NCBI GenBank assembly: GCA_009842375.1
Contig: VYFM01000521.1
Coordinates: 1 to 8,752 of the forward strand
Length of the DNA stretch: 8,752 nt
Reading direction: 5' to 3'
From: Candidatus Poribacteria bacterium
GTDB lineage: Bacteria; Poribacteria; WGA-4E; WGA-3G
Below the pieces are notes generated by a model, which made no database searches, had not been told where the DNA came from, and saw only the letters and a list, made by a program, of their open reading frames with translations. Of this stretch, positions 6,388 through 8,752 are shown in pieces. The stretch's first letter is position 1. Each line of letters begins with the position of its first letter. A program made the translations under genes and the position numbers.

Positions 6388-7719
6388 ATGAAACCCAAAA
6401 CCTTTATATCTGTGTTCTTGATGATCATTGTTCTCATTAGTGTCGTAACACCATGTTCTGCTCGGATCTTTGATAGAATAATTGCATTCGTCAACGATGA
6501 TGTCATCACAAAACGTCGTCTTGATTTATTGGTAAAGGAAAGGTCGTTTGAACTGCAGCATGTTCAGCGATACAGTGAAGCTGAGGCGATTAAAGAAGCA
6601 GAAAAAGAACGTGGTCTCCTGCTTGATAGGCTTATCCGAGAAATGCTGTTGAAAGAGGCTGCATTAACCTTAAAAGTCCAGGTAACAGATGCTGAAATAG
6701 AGGAAAAGATTGACAAGGTATTGACTCAATATCAAATTCCATCTGAAGATGAATTCAAGAAAATACTAAACCGTGATGGCATGACTCTTGTCGCTTATCG
6801 TGAACAGCTGAAGCGGAACTTGATGGCTGAAAAACTTGTCATGGGGAGAATTTTACCTCGTCTACAAGTTCGCGACAGTGATGTTCAAGAATTTTATGAA
6901 GAAAACAGGGATCAACTTCCAACTAAAGCAGATAGAATAAGTTTGCGACAAATCTTCATTGCATTTAAACCCAATGATGCTAACAAAAAAACTACAACTG
7001 ATGCGGCTAAAAAGGTACTCGAAGAAATAAGATTAGATAAAACACGGTTTGAAGATATTGCCAAACGTGTTGCAACAAAACATAATAACAGTGCTCAATC
7101 TGGGGCACTCATTGAATCTACACCCGCAGAATTACTTTCCTATCCGAATGCTTTTTTAACAGCCCTTGCTAAATTGAAAGACGGTGAAATTAGTGATCTA
7201 ATAGAAGCAGAAGATGGATTTCATATATTCATGGTTGAAACACGAAATGATGAGAAAATACTGTTTAGACGTTTAACTGTTCCCTTCATTTTTAGTGAAG
7301 AGGAGATGCAGGTTTCCCGTGATAGTGCTGATGAGATAGTTAAAAAATTGGATGCAGGTGAAGCGTTTGCAGAACTTGCAAAAGCAAACTCGGATGACTC
7401 AATTACACGAGAGAAGGGCGGAGACCTTGGTACACATGCGATTACAGACTTAAACCCGAAAATCCGTGAAATAGTTGAATCTCTGGAAGTGGGTAAGTAT
7501 AGTAAACCATTTGAAACTGAGGTAGGTATATACATTTACAAAGTTGATGAACGGAAAATTCCTGAATTAACTCAGCAGGAGAAGCAACAAATAATTGGTA
7601 TTCTTCGACAACAACACTTTGAAAAAGAGTGGACTGCATATACCGATTCACTGATGGAAAACGCATATATAAAAATAAAACCAGATGCAGTGCCTACACA
7701 AATATCCGAAGACAACTAA
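6388..7719 (+). CDS. surA: SurA-like periplasmic chaperone with two parvulin domains
   Basis: SurA carries unfolded outer-membrane beta-barrel proteins across the periplasm to the BAM machinery. From ATG 6388 the product is 443 residues (E. coli SurA is 428). Residues 1-25 are a signal peptide ending C-S-A, with probable cleavage before R26. IIAFVNDDVITKRRLD (31-46) is the characteristic SurA N-terminal motif, followed by helices to about 180. Parvulin domain 1 (about 183-284) has RISLRQIFI and ends GFHIFMV with H279 kept, but its central Gly-rich loop is degenerate (SGALIEST). Domain 2 (about 289-394) keeps KGGDLG (343-348) but lacks the H-I-L histidine and has GIYIYKV in place of the second one. 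A C-terminal helix completes the SurA core. Reduced or absent isomerase activity is likely in both domains, compatible with the known independence of SurA chaperone activity from isomerisation. The stop is 11 bp before the lptD-like gene, and LptD is a known SurA client. A PrsA/PpiD-type relative is less likely because of the two-domain layout. Confidence 0.88.
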   Translation: MKPKTFISVFLMIIVLISVVTPCSARIFDRIIAFVNDDVITKRRLDLLVKERSFELQHVQRYSEAEAIKEAEKERGLLLDRLIREMLLKEAALTLKVQVTDAEIEEKIDKVLTQYQIPSEDEFKKILNRDGMTLVAYREQLKRNLMAEKLVMGRILPRLQVRDSDVQEFYEENRDQLPTKADRISLRQIFIAFKPNDANKKTTTDAAKKVLEEIRLDKTRFEDIAKRVATKHNNSAQSGALIESTPAELLSYPNAFLTALAKLKDGEISDLIEAEDGFHIFMVETRNDEKILFRRLTVPFIFSEEEMQVSRDSADEIVKKLDAGEAFAELAKANSDDSITREKGGDLGTHAITDLNPKIREIVESLEVGKYSKPFETEVGIYIYKVDERKIPELTQQEKQQIIGILRQQHFEKEWTAYTDSLMENAYIKIKPDAVPTQISEDN

Positions 7720-7730
7720 CAAAGCATTGT

Positions 7731-8752
7731 ATGAGTGAGAAATCTGTGCAGAGAAACGATGACAACCTACCTATCAATAAAATAGAACCTGCGGCATCAA
7801 ATCTGTTCCAGATAATTAATCCCAGATTCACAATAGCAGATAATAGACACACTATTAGCAGACTAACTTTTGGTCTATTATTAACATTCGTGGTGTTAAC
7901 CTGCTTTCTGTTTTCAAACCTGCCAATTGATGCCCAGGAAACTCCGCAAGACAAACAAACCCAACCATTACAACCTTCTGATAATGCAAATACACAATCT
8001 GCAGATGGGACAAATCAGAATTCCGATTCTGCGAAAGAAATCTTAAATCCTGAGACAATGACACCTGACCCCGAAACGGTCCTTGGGGATGGTGATGAAG
8101 TAATTCTACTGGATAACTTAGTGCAAATACATGGAAATGCACTTATCAAATATGAAGATGTAGTCCTACGTGCAGACCATGTATGGGCAGACTTCAATGA
8201 TAATATTATGCGTGCTGCCGGTAATGTATATCTTAAAGTTGGAAATGAAGAAACCTATTCGGATGAACTTGTTTTTAACCTTGAAACCAAGAAAGGAATT
8301 GCAAGAAACGGGTATACTTTCAGCGATCCGTGGTACTTTGGTGGAAGTGAAATATTCAAAATAGAGGACAATAAATCCTATATACGTGGTGGTAGTCTCA
8401 CGACTTGTTCGCTAAAACATCCTCATTACCATTTCAGTGTCTCTGAAGTTATTATTAAAATGAACCAAGAGATGATTGCTAAGAACATTGTCTTACGTAT
8501 AGGTGGAATACCTCTTTTCTATTTTCCAGCAATTCGCCGTGATTTACGCAAAGGTAAAGTGGCAAAGATTATTGTAAGAGTTGGCACAGATAGTTATCAA
8601 GGACCAAACATCGGTATTATTCTGCCAATAGCACGCAAGAGACGTTATGATGGAGCACTTTTATATGACAGGAGTGCACGTAGAGGACAAGGATACGGTT
8701 TTGAAGGAAAATATAGATTCAATGATACACAATTCAAGGAAATATATGTACC
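7731..8752 (+). CDS. lptD: LptD-like LPS assembly outer-membrane protein, 5' part
   Basis: LptD (OstA/Imp) is the beta-barrel that, with LptE, inserts lipopolysaccharide into the outer leaflet. The frame is open from ATG 7731 to the right edge: 340 codons, perhaps 40 percent of a typical protein. A hydrophobic stretch (about 45-62) and I-D-A-Q-E suggest a signal peptide cleaved after A68. A Gln/Asn/Ser/Thr-rich linker covers about 70-116. An OstA/LptA-like beta-jellyroll follows at about 119-250 with repeating strands such as IHGNALIKYEDVVLRADHV and RAAGNVYLKV. Then comes TTCSLKHPHYHF with C226, the probable counterpart of the N-terminal-domain cysteine in E. coli LptD (TSC motif), and IGGIPLFYFPAIRR (Y264-F-P), corresponding to VGPVPIFYSPY at the entry to the barrel. 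The start is uncertain: no clear Shine-Dalgarno precedes 7731, and the region before the hydrophobic core is 44 residues long; GTG 7746 is an alternative. It lies 11 bp after the SurA-like gene, so translation is probably coupled. Confidence 0.88.
   Translation, partial: MSEKSVQRNDDNLPINKIEPAASNLFQIINPRFTIADNRHTISRLTFGLLLTFVVLTCFLFSNLPIDAQETPQDKQTQPLQPSDNANTQSADGTNQNSDSAKEILNPETMTPDPETVLGDGDEVILLDNLVQIHGNALIKYEDVVLRADHVWADFNDNIMRAAGNVYLKVGNEETYSDELVFNLETKKGIARNGYTFSDPWYFGGSEIFKIEDNKSYIRGGSLTTCSLKHPHYHFSVSEVIIKMNQEMIAKNIVLRIGGIPLFYFPAIRRDLRKGKVAKIIVRVGTDSYQGPNIGIILPIARKRRYDGALLYDRSARRGQGYGFEGKYRFNDTQFKEIYV

Noticed and set aside
8170..8364. Plus-strand 64-codon open frame near the right end.
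   Set aside because: It overlaps the LptD-like frame, which is continuous through this stretch and has clear OstA-type strand repeats and the TTC and FYFP motifs.

Overview
The window is AT-rich and gene-dense, and every recognisable gene lies on the + strand. It looks like chromosomal housekeeping DNA from a diderm (Gram-negative-type) bacterium. The evidence is an LptD-type lipopolysaccharide assembly protein, a SurA-type periplasmic chaperone, a probable lipoprotein with a good lipobox, and a DUF3108-type envelope protein. The phylum cannot be fixed from sequence reading alone. The divergent SurA and LptD, and two tandem SurA/PrsA-like proteins, suggest a lineage outside the well-studied Proteobacteria.

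Layout. (1) Positions 1-470 hold the 3' part of a DUF3108-like gene; its start lies upstream of the window. (2) After a 108-bp gap comes mfd (579-4184), complete, encoding the transcription-repair coupling factor. (3) Two paralogous genes in tandem (4239-5213 and 5245-6228) encode exported parvulin-fold proteins of about 325 residues. Both appear to have lost the parvulin catalytic histidines. (4) A 159-bp gap holds a long, imperfect nested hairpin (6241-6326). (5) A SurA-like gene with two parvulin domains follows (6388-7719). (6) Eleven bases later an lptD-like gene begins (7731) and runs off the right edge; 340 codons are visible.

How the genes fit together. Apart from mfd, everything concerns the cell envelope. 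SurA-type chaperones escort unfolded beta-barrel proteins through the periplasm, and LptD is a classic SurA client, so surA-lptD is a functional pair. In E. coli the same two genes are adjacent in the opposite order. The two parvulin-fold paralogs are probably membrane-anchored chaperones that widen the same system. mfd probably shares the transcription unit by position only. The short gaps (108, 54, 31, 159 and 11 bp), common strand and absence of any convincing U-tracted terminator are compatible with one long or two overlapping transcripts.

Three gene starts need attention. mfd starts at GTG. The first parvulin-like gene should start at GTG 4239, because the upstream TTG overlaps its own ribosome binding site. 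The SurA-like gene should start at ATG 6388 rather than TTG 6355. No RNA gene, CRISPR array, mobile element or clear sign of horizontal transfer was seen. No unmistakably new system was found. The most interesting items are the catalytically degenerate chaperone pair and the hairpin ahead of surA.
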